A stretch of 64,000 nt of DNA from Halichoerus grypus (GCF_964656455.1 NC_135715.1:167864437-167928436); one strand, 5' to 3'; shown: positions 20,364 through 35,300, numbered from the stretch's first letter. Notes: a model not told the origin generated them from the sequence alone. Program-made: numbers and translations.

Positions 20364-23300
20364 CTGAAAGAGAGAACATCTTCAGTTAAGTTTCAACTAA
20401 TTTGTTTAAATTCATGTATCAGATAATCCTTTAATGTCAGTTTTGTAATTACTGTTTTGTTCTCTAGTGCATAAATGTACAAACTTTCATTTCGACCTGA
20501 GTATCTAGCAACTCAAATGGGACGTTCCTGGGAATTGTTGAGAGACATTTCCCTTGCCCTTCCATAAAGAGGAGACACTGCTGTCGGGCATCAGCCTGCA
20601 TTTTGGGCATCGGAGCACGCTCGGAAAGTCCCTTTCAGAGTGTTTTGATCTCCTCCTACTTGAGTGTCTTCATTTCAGCCCATAATTACTACAGACACCT
20701 ACTGACTTTTCCTTCCCCACGCTTTCTACGACTTGCCGATTAATTTCTACAGTTTCTGCTCTCCATTCTAGATCTCGTTCTTTTCCGCCACCTGCTTATG
20801 AAGAACAGTGCAAAAATGTATAGATGCTGTGTTAGAAAACACTCCCCTTGAGGTAAGAACTGGATCTATGGGGAGACAGGTAAAAATCTCTTAGAAAAAG
20901 AAATAGCTAACATTTACTGTGTGCCAGGTGCTGTTCTCTCTAATCAGATTGGTTTTGTAATGAAACTTGGATAGAATCCCCGTTTCCTAACAGAGGAGTG
21001 AGTAGGTGAAACTAGATAGAGATGTTACATGAAAAGATAAAGTGCTTATTAGTGATAGAAACTAGAATGCTGGAATACATACCCTCTCTGATTTGTACCC
21101 AGCATTTTATACTGATTTGTTAAGTAATGATGAATCCTTAATTTGCCCTTTCTTAACTTCTTTTTTAACAAGCACTTTCTACACATAGGCTTTTAAAAGG
21201 TTAAAAAGGCATTTAAAAGGAGGTTTAACTAGTTGTATATATTCCACTTACCTTAGTTTCTTGACTTGCATTTAATGAAGGTGAGCTCTGTGCACTCAGA
21301 TCCTGGCTCTCTGAAGGAAGCTCAGCAGGACTCTCAGCAGCACAGTGCTGACCACCACTGAAGTCATTAGGGTATTCTTTCAAAAGCAAGTCCTGTCCTT
21401 CAACATTTTTACTATAGGCTCTAGCAAGAAAATCAAGAAAATATTTAATTGTTACTTCTTCAGGTCTTAACATTTTATGAACAACCCCAAGTTATCACTA
21501 AGTCTATTTAACTTGGTAGCTGGAAACAGTCCTGCCGATTTTAAAAATTTTTAAAAATTCATCTGCCGATCTTCCTGTTATCTCAAAGACTTAAACAGTA
21601 TTTTAGAAATAATATTTTGTGAATTTGCCAAATTATAATAGTGGGTTTGAGTTTTGGTGGGTTTTGTTATTGCTGTTATTTTGTTTTTAAATGAGAAAGG
21701 ACAGTTACTTGATCTCTACAGTCTTTCTGAGTTCCCAGGGTATTCTATATTATGATGTCATCCATGTAGGACTCAATTCACATTTTCCTCTTTACTTCTG
21801 GAAAGTTCTATCTTTGGAATGTGGAGAAAGATGAGAAATGAGTCTCATGTGTGTTAAGACAGCTCTTGGAATAAGGATCTAGAACAAATCTGGATATTTT
21901 GAGACCTAAACAGAGAAATGAGTTTTAAAAATACAGCTGAAGGGGTGTCTGGCTGGCTTAATGGGTATAGCCTGCAACTCTTGATCTCCAGGTTGTGAGT
22001 TCTAGCCCCACGTTGGGTGTGGGGCGAATACTTAAAAGTAAAATCTTAAAAAAAAAAAAAAGAATGCAAAAAAAATACAGCTGACCCTTAAAATAACACA
22101 GGGGTTAGCACCAAATCCCCTATGCAGTCAAAAATTCGCATGTAACTTTTGACTCCCCCAAAAACTTAACTACTAATAGCCTACTGTTCACCAGGAAGCC
22201 TTACCGATAATATAAACAATCGATTCACACATTTTGTATATGTATTATATACTGTATTCTTACAATAAAGTAAGCTAGAAAAAAGGAAAGGTTATTAAAA
22301 CCATAAGAGAAAATACATTTATAGGACTGTCCTGTAAAAAGTCTGTGTATAAGTGGACCCACATAGTTCAAACCTATGTTCAAGGTCAGCTTACTAAGCA
22401 AATGAGAGATGTCCCCACATTAAATCTAGCGGACTACCAGACTTGAACACGATCTTGCTTTGTGAGTTCTGGCTATATTAAAACACAATCCAGTGTAAAT
22501 ATAAAATACCATGGACTTTCTCAAATATATAATTACTAATTATGTTTTTAGGATTTAATTTCCTTTCCCCCAAAGTCATATTTTTGAAGTATTTTAGACC
22601 ATCTGCTTTTTAGACTAGACAGGTTTCTTGAGCAAAATTTTTTTAAGAACAACATGTTTTTTAAGTGGTTATGTTAAAATAGATCACCCGGATTCTAATT
22701 CCTAGTGTTAGGGCTGCTGTTAAAGTGCACTGAAATGGCCTACTCTATCTAGGGAGCATTTTCACATCATTTGCTGAGTTAAATCTATTCCTCAGGTTGA
22801 CAGTAAGCAATAGGAAATAGTGGAGAAAAATAGAGAAATGCATTTCATCAGTCATAGCCAAAATCTATTTGGAATGTACTCAATAAATGCCATGTTTCAC
22901 TTCTAGTGCACAAATAACTGATGTTCTGCAGTATATTTTCTTCCTTTTTAGGGGTCTCTCTCATTACTCATGCAGAATTTTTGTTGATTCTTCATGGATT
23001 TCATGGTTTGGGCTTTTAAATTGTTAACACCTGCCTGCTGTTTCTTCTGTGCCACTTGCTTTGCTCCCATAGTGACCATCTGGCTTGCTCTCTCTCTTCA
23101 TATTTTTTGTGTCTTAGGGAGAAGACTTCATCAGAAAGATCTTCTACCTGGAATTAGAAATAAAGTTTTTCTTTTATCAGAAACATTTTGAAATAGGAGA
23201 ACAGGTGTCAAACAATTCCTCATCAAGAGAACAATATAGGAAGAAAATTCTAAAATAAATCTAAGTTGAGAGAACAAGTGTTATGAGATGAGCTTCAAAT

Positions 23301-26300
23301 TCCAAAATAGAGGGATTAACTTTTTTTTTTTCCCTCTTTTACAACTTTTTTCCTATTGGGTCATGTTTGAAGACTTACCTAGATTACAGATAGGTTCACA
23401 GTGCTTTGCATAAAAAATTCTCTTAATGCTTAATTCATTCAAAGATTTATACTGATTGCCCTTTACTGTTCTAGGAATGTTAATATCAAAGCAAAGTGAA
23501 ACTGAGAAAAATGAAAATTAACTAATGACTTAATCTGGAGTTCTAAGACTTTGGTGGTATGGTTTAAGAATTTGGGTTTCCTGGCTAGGATCATTCTAAA
23601 CTAGGGAAAAGCACATTAAAAGAGGGGAGGGCATTAAAAAGTTAATTTTGATAGTTGAAAAACACAGTCAGTGGGCCTAGAAAGATTATGACACAAAATG
23701 TCTTACATAATAGTGCTTCTACAGAACATCACTTTCAAATTAGTTTGGTTATATAGTATTTTTCCCTGAAATTGTTCTTGTCTTAATGTAAGTTTTACCC
23801 ATACAGGCTCATAGTCCCTTTCCTGCATTCTAAAACTCTGAAACAACAAGTGTTCTTAATTCATTCAGTGACACAGCCTGATCTGGCCAAATTCTAGAAC
23901 TGTTTTCTATAGAAACATTAATATTTGATTATGAGAACTATCCTAGACTCCCTCTATGTCTTATGTGATGTACCCATCACATTCACATTACTTTCTCAAG
24001 TCCAAAGGTTTCCCAATTCAAAAGCCGTTTGTTCCCAACGTTTTGAATGTGGCACTGTAGACTTGAATATTAAAACTAAATCTCTTCATGCAGAAAAACA
24101 TGACTAATACTGGGAATGAATATAGATATTCATGTAAATTCAGTATTTCAACAATTCATGTAAGCAAAAGATTTGTGTTTTTCTTTATTACATTTCTTTA
24201 TAGATTACTGTCTTTGCAAATTTGCACGAAAACATTTTTCTAATGAAACTAATATCCTTAATGAAGAATTTTGTTTTCATAAGTGAAAAGAAAAAAATCA
24301 GTGCATGTTAAGGGGCTTATGTTTCCCTTTAGTTCCTCAAACACCAAATTAAGTGGGCTTCGTAATATATAAAGTGCAATTGTCCATAAGTGAAAGGCAA
24401 CTTACCTCCTCTTCACCTACATGATATTCATCCAAAGGCTGAAGAACAGCCATCCTCCAGCTGTTGAAGATACAAACCAATTTCAGCTTTTAACTAAGTG
24501 TAGCAATTTTATTCTCTAAGCACACACAGCTAATGCAGTAATGTTTTCTTTCCTTGGGGCTTCCATTAATTCAAATGGTTGTATTTTCATACTTTTTTTT
24601 TAAAGAGAACAATTTGTGTTATGAAAAAAAGACGAGAAGGTGAGACTTTACTTTTGGCCTTAGAGTAAACGGTCTCCTCTGCATAGCTGCATTCTGTACC
24701 TAAGAATGTACCAATTTTGAATTAAGTCAGTAGATGCTGATAAAATGGCTTGGCAAGGAGGGAGGGGGGAGAGCATGGCCTCTCAGTTTTAACTACTGGA
24801 TCACAGAATTCCTCTGTATTTAAACAACCAACCCAACCAGCCAGCTCCAGCCTTCCAAAGTAGATTGAAAAACATCATTGCTGCAGAACATCGTAAGCAC
24901 AAATGTTACTCCTTACTTTTATGTAGAAGATCTCAATAGATTCTCTGTAGGATTTCTCATAATACCTCCTACAGTATTAAGAGTTCTTAATACCTCAAAG
25001 TAATTAGAAATAAGATTTGAAATCAATTAGAATAGAGATGGGTAGGAATTACTGTAGTTGTCACTGAGCTTTTATCTGTTTCCAATCTCTTCTACCTACT
25101 TCCTGGTACCAGATTCACGTTCTTAAAAAAATGTTTTTCATCATTGCTTAAAAAAACAAAAACTTTGAATAACTTCACTGCCAGTAGGAAGCAGATCTGT
25201 GTATGGCATTCTGGGACCTCTAGAATCTGGTTCTAATTCCTTTTCTAGCCATAACTTTATCACCCTACACAAAAGTCTCTCTCTGGCGTAGCGTGTGCCT
25301 TTGTTGTGGTTTCCCCTGTGTGAATAAACTGTTCTTTCTCCCTCCTTCATGATGTCTTCCCACGTCTTCCTACTAATCTATTTATTGCTGACTTGGCAAC
25401 AACACATCAAATTCTTATTTTTGTTGTTACAAGTGTTACTGTCTTATAATGTGAATATTCCTTGCAAAGGTAGTTGCTTTCTTTGAACACTTTGCAGTCT
25501 TGTGCAAAACTCCATTTTAAAGAGCAAGGATTATTTGTTACTGATTTACATCCCTAAAGTACCTTTTTGTGCTCTCTCTCTCTCTCTATATATATATATA
25601 TCCATACACACATACATAAGAGATAACTAAATATCACTGTATAAAAGACTAAGATTGCAGAGTAAGTCAGTTTTAGGAATTCCCAGTTCGTAATAAAAGT
25701 TGACAACTAAAGTGATAATATATGGCACTTTTTTTCAGCATGAGTAAGGTTTCTTTCACCATTTTTCCTCTGCGGAGTGGAAGAAGGGAGAGAGGAGCAT
25801 CTTCCTTTAATTAATTAAAATTTTAACTTCACTCTGAAAATTTAAGTTTATTCAAGAAAAAGAAGGAAGAGCAAATAAAAAGATGTAAGTATACATACCT
25901 TGGAGTAAGTATTTCCTTATATTGGAGTTTCTCTAACTTAGCTGGGGCAACTAATGACATGGGAATCACAATATTATCTATGTCATAAGAGCTCTCACTT
26001 CTCAGTCTCCGTCGTGCAGTATTCTGCAAAGGAGGATCATAGCAGTTTTACCACAATATCTAGTTACCTGCGATGCTGCCCTCCTCTCCTGAGGCCTACT
26101 CTACATGTTTTATAACTATGTTGTGATAGGCCTGACTATAAAATGTTAGGAAAAACAGGAAAGCTGCCTATGTCCTGTAAAACAACACAACCCCTTCTGG
26201 CAGGTATGCAGTGTACATTTCTGTGTGCATACCTATAAGCCTATTTTTAAGACCATAAAAAACATGAATGCCTTAAGTTGCAAAACTCTTACCAAAGGTT

Positions 26301-29300
26301 ACCATAAAGCACCCTAAATGTCAAGAAAATGATCATTTAACAAACACACTTCCTTATTAGGAAAGACTATGAAAATATTTGGTGTGACATTTAGTAAAGA
26401 TCGTTTTTATACTCTTCATTTATGTGTTCCTGGTCCCTGAGCTTTACAGTTTTTTCTAAACCCTTTTACCTTTTAACTTCTATTCTCTGACCAGATGACA
26501 AAATAGTAAGAACAACACGAGTGCTGGATTCTTATTAAGCTTCCTGGTAAGGAGTAGGAATGGTTATGATAGTTTTTCACACAGAGGGAAAAAAAAAGCC
26601 ATAATCAAGAATTACTGAGTTATCAGCTCACTAGTAAAAAAAAGTTTAATCAGATTTATTGTTACCTAATAAGATACTACTAAATAAGCCAGTATGTGCT
26701 GGTAAAGTAAGGCTGTTTATAGATTTTGCAAGTTTTTTTATCAGCCAGTTTTAAGTCTATAAAGCAATTTTAGAGTTCAGTATGCAAAAAAACCTACTTG
26801 TGATGATGAATTCTGGGTTCTTGATACAACATTGACATTAGTAACAGCAGTAAAATTGCTATGGGATCCTGGTTCTGTGCGTTGAAAAGCAAATTCTTCA
26901 AATCTGGTTCTTTCTCCTGCCATGGAAAGAACCGTTGAGAATGTCATACATCAAACAGGACTGATAGGTATTAAAGTTACTTTCCTACTTAGGTAACATG
27001 ATTCCCTATCTGTTTAATTTTTTTCTTTTTAAAATTTATGTATCAAAAAATTAAGGAAATTAAAGAAAATCTTACCCACAGTTCTGTCACAATTATTTCC
27101 ATTTTCAGGGGTCCTGGCAAGTTTTTATACAGTACATCTCATCCCCTCTCTTTACTCTGTTCATGTTTTCTGTAATGCCTATTATTTGGATGTTAACCTC
27201 CAAAGACTTAATCCCCTTAATTTTCTCTATTTTCTCATTTTCTTATATCTTTGACTTTTTGTTCTAATTTCTGGGAGATTTCCTTAACTTGATCTTCTGA
27301 CCCATTCTACTTAAGACTTTTTCTACTAAGTCATTGGTCTGTCACTCATTTATACTATCCTATTCTTATTTCATGGATGGAATTTCTCTTTTTCTCTCAA
27401 GATCTTGATTAGAACTTTGCTACTATTCTTGGTATTTTCTGTGTTTCTTCCATGTTTCCTTTTTCCGTTTGTTTTGATTCCCTATTTGTGAATATATATT
27501 TATTCACTTATTTACCACCCTTATTTTACTTCTGATCTTAAAAAGTATTTTCCTATGTAGTGTAAAATCTAATACCCAGTCCATATTTACATTTTTCTAG
27601 TTGTTAAAAAATGTCCTTTATGGTTAGTAGTTTCTTCAAATCAGGATCCATATACTGAAACTGGTTATTGTCTTTTAGGTTTCTTGCAGTCTGGAAGTTT
27701 GTTTTTCATGACATATGTTAAGGTGTTCTGCACTCCAGGGAGTTATCTAGTTACTTCTCTGTAGTATAGGATCTTACTCTCTTCTGTATTTCTGTCAGAC
27801 TTGAAGTTCGATCAATTCAAGTGAAACATTTTGTATCTTAGGTAATGTGAATTTCATAATGGATCTTATTAAGAGATACAAGTTTTCCTGTGTGTTGATA
27901 GACAGACAATCCTCAACTTACATGGTTCAACTTAGGATTTTTCAACTTTATGATGGCCCAAAAGTGACAGGCATTTAGTAGAAATCGTACCTTGAGTTTT
28001 GGCCTTTTTCTGGGCTAGCAGTATGCAGTAGGATACTCGTGTTGGGCAGCAGCAACAAGCCACAGCTCCCAGTCAACCATGTGATCGCAAAGATAAACAA
28101 TCGATACACTTAACAACCATTTTCTACCCATACAACCATTCTATACTGTTTCAGTACAGTATTCAATAAATTACATGAGACATTCAACACTTTATTTTAA
28201 AATAGGCTTTGTGTTAGATGATTTTGCCCAACTTAGGTTAATATAAGTGTTCCCAGCACATTTGAGGCTAAGCTGTGGTGTTTGGTAGGTTAGCATATTA
28301 AATACTTTTTTGACTCAAGATTACCATGGGTTTATTGGGATGTCACCCTGTCATAAGTCAAGAGAGGAAGATGTGTGTGTGTATGTAAGTTCTTCAAAAG
28401 CTAAGGTGACTCTTGGTTGTCTTTAAGATTGAGGTACTAAAAAGCACAATGATATCTCTGGTTGTGGCTAGGAGTTTAATTCTGTGCCACACTAGCTCAT
28501 CAGGTAGTGATGATCAGGTAGTGACTTGGGCTGATATGGTGGCATTTCTAGAGATAGTAGTGATAAACGTGTTAAATCCATTAAGTATAATTACAGTCCA
28601 ATACATCTTGAATGCAGTTTTTAAATTATTGGGTATATTGACATAATACATCTGGGGAATACCTGACTAATGTATATAGTGTTCTTTCCACTGGAACAAT
28701 GAACAAGAACCAAAACATAAATAATTTGCCATTTAAAATGTGTATTTTCTGGTAAGTTTTTTAATCGTTATTTGCAATAACTTTGGAAACCAATAGTCCC
28801 AAATCCCCACAACAAACCCCACTTTGTATTACTAGAAGAGTTCTAGTTTCAAAGATGTCTATTCATCATCTTGGAACTTTAAGTTCTTAAGGGAAATTGA
28901 ACTAGTTGGTTGAGTTACGTTAGGTGAATCTCATCCAATTTCTCAAAATTCTAAGGAAGCTTCACTGAACTGACACCTCCACGTAAGTACCAGAAATGGT
29001 TGTAAGGCACCTCTGTACTGACATATTTTGAGTCCAGAACACAGCGTTGGCTTAAGTTCTGTCCAGGAGGACAGTCCCTAGAAGATAACTGTAGTTAGGG
29101 AATATAGGAAGGAAATCTTTAATTGCCATCAAGTGGATGGATGCCCAGTCCACAAACAGTCCTCAATTGACTACGTGAATATGCCGTTTAACATTCATAG
29201 GACCATGGATATTTTGTGTAATAGGGACTATTCTGGATTATAAATTTCCATGAAGCAGAGGTTCTTTGAAGATCAATTTATTTTCACTTTTTAGTACTAG

Positions 29301-32300
29301 TGCTCATATTCTCATTTAACCTACCTAATGCTGTTTCACTCAAGTGTCTTTTCTTTCTTCCCTGGAACAGCTGTGCAGAAGATTCTGACCTTATTTGAGG
29401 CTTGCATGTAGGAGAATATCCATTTCTCCACTGATTCAGAGAAGTATTATGTACTAAAACAAATAGAAAGGAAATGTGAAGTTTTCCTTAACACATAACA
29501 TGTTAATTTGTTTTTACTTACAACATTGCAGAACATTAATTCACCAGTTCAAAATTACATACAATGAGAGAAATACTTACATGTCAAAATGGAATGCTCC
29601 TAAACTGAAAATACCCCAATAAGATTCCTTAAAAACATCTTCAAGAAGTGCCCATTTTCCTATAGTTGCTCCATTACTTGAAGGGGATGAAAAGAAAAGG
29701 TTACCTGTTCTCAAAGTCTTCTAAATTACAAAATCTTAGGAAGTTGTTTCAGGTCTGTAAATCTTGGCTGAATATGATCTGAATCCCTAAGTTAGCTCCC
29801 CACTCGCCCTTAAATCTGAAAGTAATTCAGGATCAAGTAAGAGTCTGTAAAATCACAATAGGGACCTCTTGAGAGCAAGAACCAGATTTCATCAAACTGA
29901 CAGTACCCAGCACCATTCTTACACTTTAAAAGCACTAAATTCTCTCAAACTTTTAGGTCACTTAGTATCTCTGTGCTGCAGTTGCCTCATCTGTAAAATG
30001 GATAAGAGCAGCTATCATGGGCTTATGAGGATTAAATGAGTTAATCCCTGTAATAGTCATTAGAAGGATATCTGACATAAGTATTCAATAAATTAGTTTC
30101 ATCATGATTATTATTGACTATCTGAACCCCGTATTTCCAGTACTGGCTTAGTAACCAAATTGGCTTCTTTTTTGAAGGGTTTGGAGATGAAAAAGAAATG
30201 TAGGCTGAAGTGCCAATTTCTCACCAACACTGAGGGGAAAAAAAAGGATGGTCTACTAACAATAACTGGGACTCTGATTTCAAGATGACAAAACACCCTA
30301 AAAATAATAGACAAAAGGTTTATACATAGACATATGCAAAGATCTGCACATATACATCCACATTAGCAAGCAATAAAAGGGAACTTGTAAGTAAAGCAGA
30401 ATTTGTGAGGAATCTCTGAAAGACTGATATCATAGGGAGTTGGAAGAGCAAACAGTGCAAAAGCACATGGGAAAGTGCTGCCACAAAAACAGGATCATCA
30501 AAGGTGCTCTAGACCTGGAGGGAAGGGAAATGGTGCAGGACAATTACCTAGATGGATAGTTATCTGATAGGATGATTACACATGCCAACTTCTCAGCCAC
30601 ACTCCTTGAGATTACCTGCCTTAATAGGTACCAATCTGAGTCTTGGACAGAGCAATGGATGGGTAGAGAGAAAGCAATGCCCAAGTGCCTCATTTTGAAA
30701 TATGTCCTGCCCGTCCCTAACTGCTTCTGAAAATAGTACTGAGTGCAAATTTCTACCCTATCCATGAGAAAAGGATCTCATAAATAACAGTGGCAGAACA
30801 GTTTTAATAGTGAATATCAACTTTAAAGGTGAGAACTCAAAGCTCCAAAAATCTGAGTATCAACACCATAAAAAATGAAGTACAAATGAACCATCTCAAG
30901 AAACAGTGAATGGATTCACAGAATACAAATAACAAGTCTTTAAAAAAACACTGCCGAAAGAAACAGGCAAAAGGTTCCTTTAGAGAGACCTCAGAAATGG
31001 AAAATAAAATTGTTCATATTTAAAAACAACCATCAATAATTGGGCTAAGTAACAGAATGGACATGGCTGAACATGACAATCAATGGGTTGGCAGAGGAAT
31101 TGTACAACTCAAAGAAACAGTGGTGGAAAATATGGGGAGAGAAAAGGGCAAACCAAAATGGGGCAACAGAACAGAATGAAAGGCAATGTTGAAGAAATGA
31201 TAGACAAAAATTTTTCCGTTAAGATTTCAAGAACTCATTTGAGTGTCAAGTGGGGAAAAAAAATCTGAATCATACATCACAACAAAGATATCCTAAAAGT
31301 TACCAGAAAAAGGGATAAAAGGATTACTGCAAAGTAATGAAGATCAAATTGACAAAGCAAAACTAGCTGCTGGAAAACAGAACAGTGACTTTAAGGAACT
31401 CAGGGAGGTGTTGAGTGCCCAACTCTGTTTCAGCTCTGGTCGTGATCTCAGGTTGTGAGATCAGCGCAGAGTCTGCTTGGGACTCTCCCTTTCCCTTTGC
31501 CTCTCTTTCTCTCAAATCTTAAAAAAAGAAAAAAGAGCTCAGGGAAAATGGCAGAATTCTAAGATGGCCCCCAAGATTTCTTACCACCCAAAAGAATGCA
31601 GAGAAAGATGTTAAATATAAATAGAAAACAAAATGAACCGGCAGTCATAATTCCAAACCCCTTTCTAGAAAGGGGTAACTAGAATTGTGAGAGGTTTTAA
31701 AATGTATAATATGCCTCATACATGCAGGGGTTTCAATAATGCCCTCTCTCTTGTTTTAATGGGAACATTTCTGGAGTATTTTAAAACAAATTCCAGTCAA
31801 TTCGCCCTTCTCTTCTAAAAGCAAGTCACCACCTTTCTTGTTTTCTAAAAGCAAATACCTTTTTGAAGAAACTTCAACCTTCCCTAAGGTGGTACTTTTT
31901 ACTGAATTTTACTTGAGTTTTCTTTATACTTATTTTTCCATAGTATCTTGTAAGGTTGCAACGGACTCTTGAAACAGTAGGAAATACATGACAACTCAAA
32001 ATCAAACTACACATTCTCTACCTCCTTATAACCCTCTGAGCCTTTCAGTTCTTGCTCTCCAAAATCCTCTCCCAGATTCTATCCTAAAACACACCTTGAC
32101 ACGGTATCTCTCCTATCTCCTGCCTTCCCTTTCTTCCCTTTCATTTATTCATTCATTAACTTCAGAGAGAGCCAATTACACACCAGGCACTGTGTTAGAC
32201 CCTGGGGACACTGGTGAGCACAGTCATGATCCTTGCCGCTAATGGAGTTTATAGACATTATCTCAACTGCAACCAACGCGTAACAGAAAAGAGAAGTACT

Positions 32301-35300
32301 ATTTAGAGAAGTTAGTGGGAGTATATAACAGCTCTAGGAAAAGTACCCAGGCAAAGTGATAGATTTCAAAGATGAACAGAAATCGCTGATGGCAAGGGGA
32401 AGGAAGAGAGAATGGTATGTACAAAGGCCCAAAGCACCAGGGAGCCAGATAAATTTGACAATGGAACAGCAGTTAGTATAGAGTAAGGAAGTATAGTGAA
32501 AAAGAACCACGAACAGGTAGGAGTCATCCTAGGTAGGTAGGGCTTTAGGGGTCGCCTATAATATTCCCTCTGTCACACATTTTAAGGAGTGGGGGCGGGG
32601 AACAGGTGTGATTGTAGGCAGGTTTACATTTTCCAAAGATCACTAGCTACAGGGATTGGAGGGAAATAATTGATTAGGCTATTTCAGTATAGATAAGGGA
32701 TCATTAGATTGGCCTCTGAAAGTGGTAGAAATGAACACAGGAGCATGTTTGAAACAAATGAGTAAGATCATACTGATAATGGGTTTAGATACGAAGAAGT
32801 GTAGGTGGAGAAGCCTGAGCCCTAGGTTTTGGCTTGCTTGTGTGGGCTGTGGTGCCACTGTTCCTCTGTCATCTGTCCACTCTAAAAAATAAACTTCATT
32901 TTGACATAATTTCAGACTAACAGAAAGCTTGCAATAGTAAAAAGTCCCATATACCCTTTATTCAGATTCCACAAATGTTAAGTTTATCTTATTTGCTTTA
33001 TTTTTCTGAACTCCAGTGAGATTAAGTTGCTGACACAATGTCCCTGTAAATTTGTCAACATGTATTGTCTTACATAGCCACACAACTATCAAAATCAAAT
33101 TTAATACTATTAACTATGGACTCTTATTTCACCAATTATTCCTATAATCTTTTTTTTTTTTTAAGGTTTTTATTTATTTGACACAGAAAGAGCACAAGTA
33201 GGCAGAGCGGCAGGGAGAGGGAGAAGCAGGCTCCCCGCTGAGCAGGGAGCCTGATGCGGGGCTCGATCCCAGGACCCTGGGATCATGACCTGAGCTGAAG
33301 GCAGACGCTTAACCGCTTAACAGTCGGTTAAGCGGTTAAGAGTCCACAGTTGTAAATTTGTTCATTTTAACCGACTAAGCCACCAAAGCGCCCCATAATG
33401 TTCTTTATAGAAAATTCTGTTCATTCTGCATTTAGTTGTCATGTGTCTAAAGTTTTCTTATATCTGAAATAGTTCCACTGTCTTGTCTTTCATGACTGCG
33501 TATTTTGATGAGTACAGGCCCTTAATTGGCTTTGCCTGGTACTTCCTCAGAATTGGCAACTAATCATTTACTCTTCAACCCACTACAATTTGTCTTTGCC
33601 CTACTTGTTACCTGAGTCAGCTGTGCATTCTTAAAATTCTTCTGGACAACAGAGGATAAATAAAAGCTCTGTGACAAAGCACACAAACATCCATCCACTT
33701 ACCTTCACACAATTTACCCTATAATACCAGGTATTTTGTATATACTTGAATACATCACAGTTTTATGTCTCCATGACAAATCACGTTTGTTTTCATTTTA
33801 AAATCAATATGGGCCAACAGCATTTGAACCACCTAGGACTTGTTAGAAATGCAGAATCAGACCCCATTCCAGACTCACTGAATCAGAAACTGCGTTCTAA
33901 CAACATCCCTCAAGTAGTCTGTTTGCACATAAAAGTTTGAGAAACAATGATTTGGAACACTTTACTCTTCTTCCTCTAAATTCCAATTAAGTATTTAAAG
34001 CCATACTTGGCATCACCATCTTTCTGGAGTTCCTCTTGCCCTCTCCCCATTACTCTTACCCCTCCCTTCCTCTTGCCTTCCCCTAAGCAGAGTTACACAC
34101 TCCCTCTTCTTTTGAGACTATTTTTATCATATCTGTGCCTGCATCATTTTAATAGTTTATTTGTGTGTCTGCTTCCTCTTATTACATTATAATTTCTTTG
34201 ATTCCCTGTGATTCACTTTTGATTCTTTAGTCTGCCTGGTACAGAGTAAGTGGTCAATAAATGTTGAACTCTAGTTTTATTTAATTCTACAGAAATCACT
34301 AACAACAAATAATAATGACCAGTATTTCAGACATGGTTACATAGGATGAAATCTAATTAATGCTTAATTATTTGGGTTGGGAGTGGTAGGGAAAGAAAAT
34401 AAGGGGGGAGAGATTGGGATACAATAGAATATACTTCACTGATTTGCCTAATAATATTGCAGCATTCATCTCAAATATATTCTGTTCCTAGCTCTTAATT
34501 CCCCCATTACTAGCATGTCATTACATTATTGATACGTTACTATTACTTCTGTGCCTAACACATTTACACTGCCCTATCTTTTTTAAATTTCAGATAAATA
34601 ACATTAGAAATAATATAATCACCTAATCTCACTTATCTAACAGCATATAATTTCATTTTTGTATATTCCTTTTAGTCAAACAAATGCATACATTTCATAT
34701 TCACATTTCAAATGTAATTTCATTTAAATATATGTACAACTGTATTTTTCAAATTTGATTAATTCACTCATTGTTATTTTTTCAAATGGTTACCTAACAT
34801 CCTTCTGGTTAGAGATAATATCATTTAAGTATCCCCTAGCTGTTAGAGCTAGTTGTTACCATCATGATATTCCTATTATGGTTATTCTTAAAACAATCAC
34901 CTTCATGCATGCATTTTTTCTTTTTTTAAAATTAGTCTCAGTATAAATTACAAGTAGACGAATTGTATCATGAAAAAGTATTTGAACATAACCCTATATT
35001 TTCCTGTATTTCTTCAGTCTTTTTTCCCTAAGCATAGACAACAGCTCCTTGTCCTTAGTGCTTTCAATTTTTTAAAAACTTTTTACTGTGGAAAAATTTC
35101 AACAAACACAAATGAAGAAGAGAAGAATAATCTCCCCTATACCTATCATTCATTATCAACGATTACAAACTAGTGACCAATCTTGTTACATCTCCCCAAC
35201 TTTTTTTTTTGCTTCCCTATTTTAAAGCAAATCCCATCTACAGATATGTGAGCTTGAATTTCTAACAAACATAAAGAGTGTGTGTGTGTGTTTATGTAAC

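Larger units (their letters stand above)
21421..23034 (-). other. KANSL1L: KANSL1L GC-AG intron
   Basis: A 1.6-kb intron bounded by GC and AG on the - strand. It holds a SINE (21941-22070) inserted in a Tigger-type element (22080-22395). Confidence 0.8.
26917..29324 (-). other. KANSL1L: KANSL1L intron
   Basis: A 2.4-kb GT-AG intron. It holds antisense L1-like sequence (about 27100-27800) and a Tigger-related DNA transposon (about 27900-28372). Confidence 0.8.
32885..33640 (-). repeat. Old L1 3'UTR, antisense, split by a SINE
   Basis: Contains acataatttcagactaacag and gcatttagttgtcatgtgtc, typical of inverted L1M 3' ends. A SINE sits between 33150 and 33394. Confidence 0.55.
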
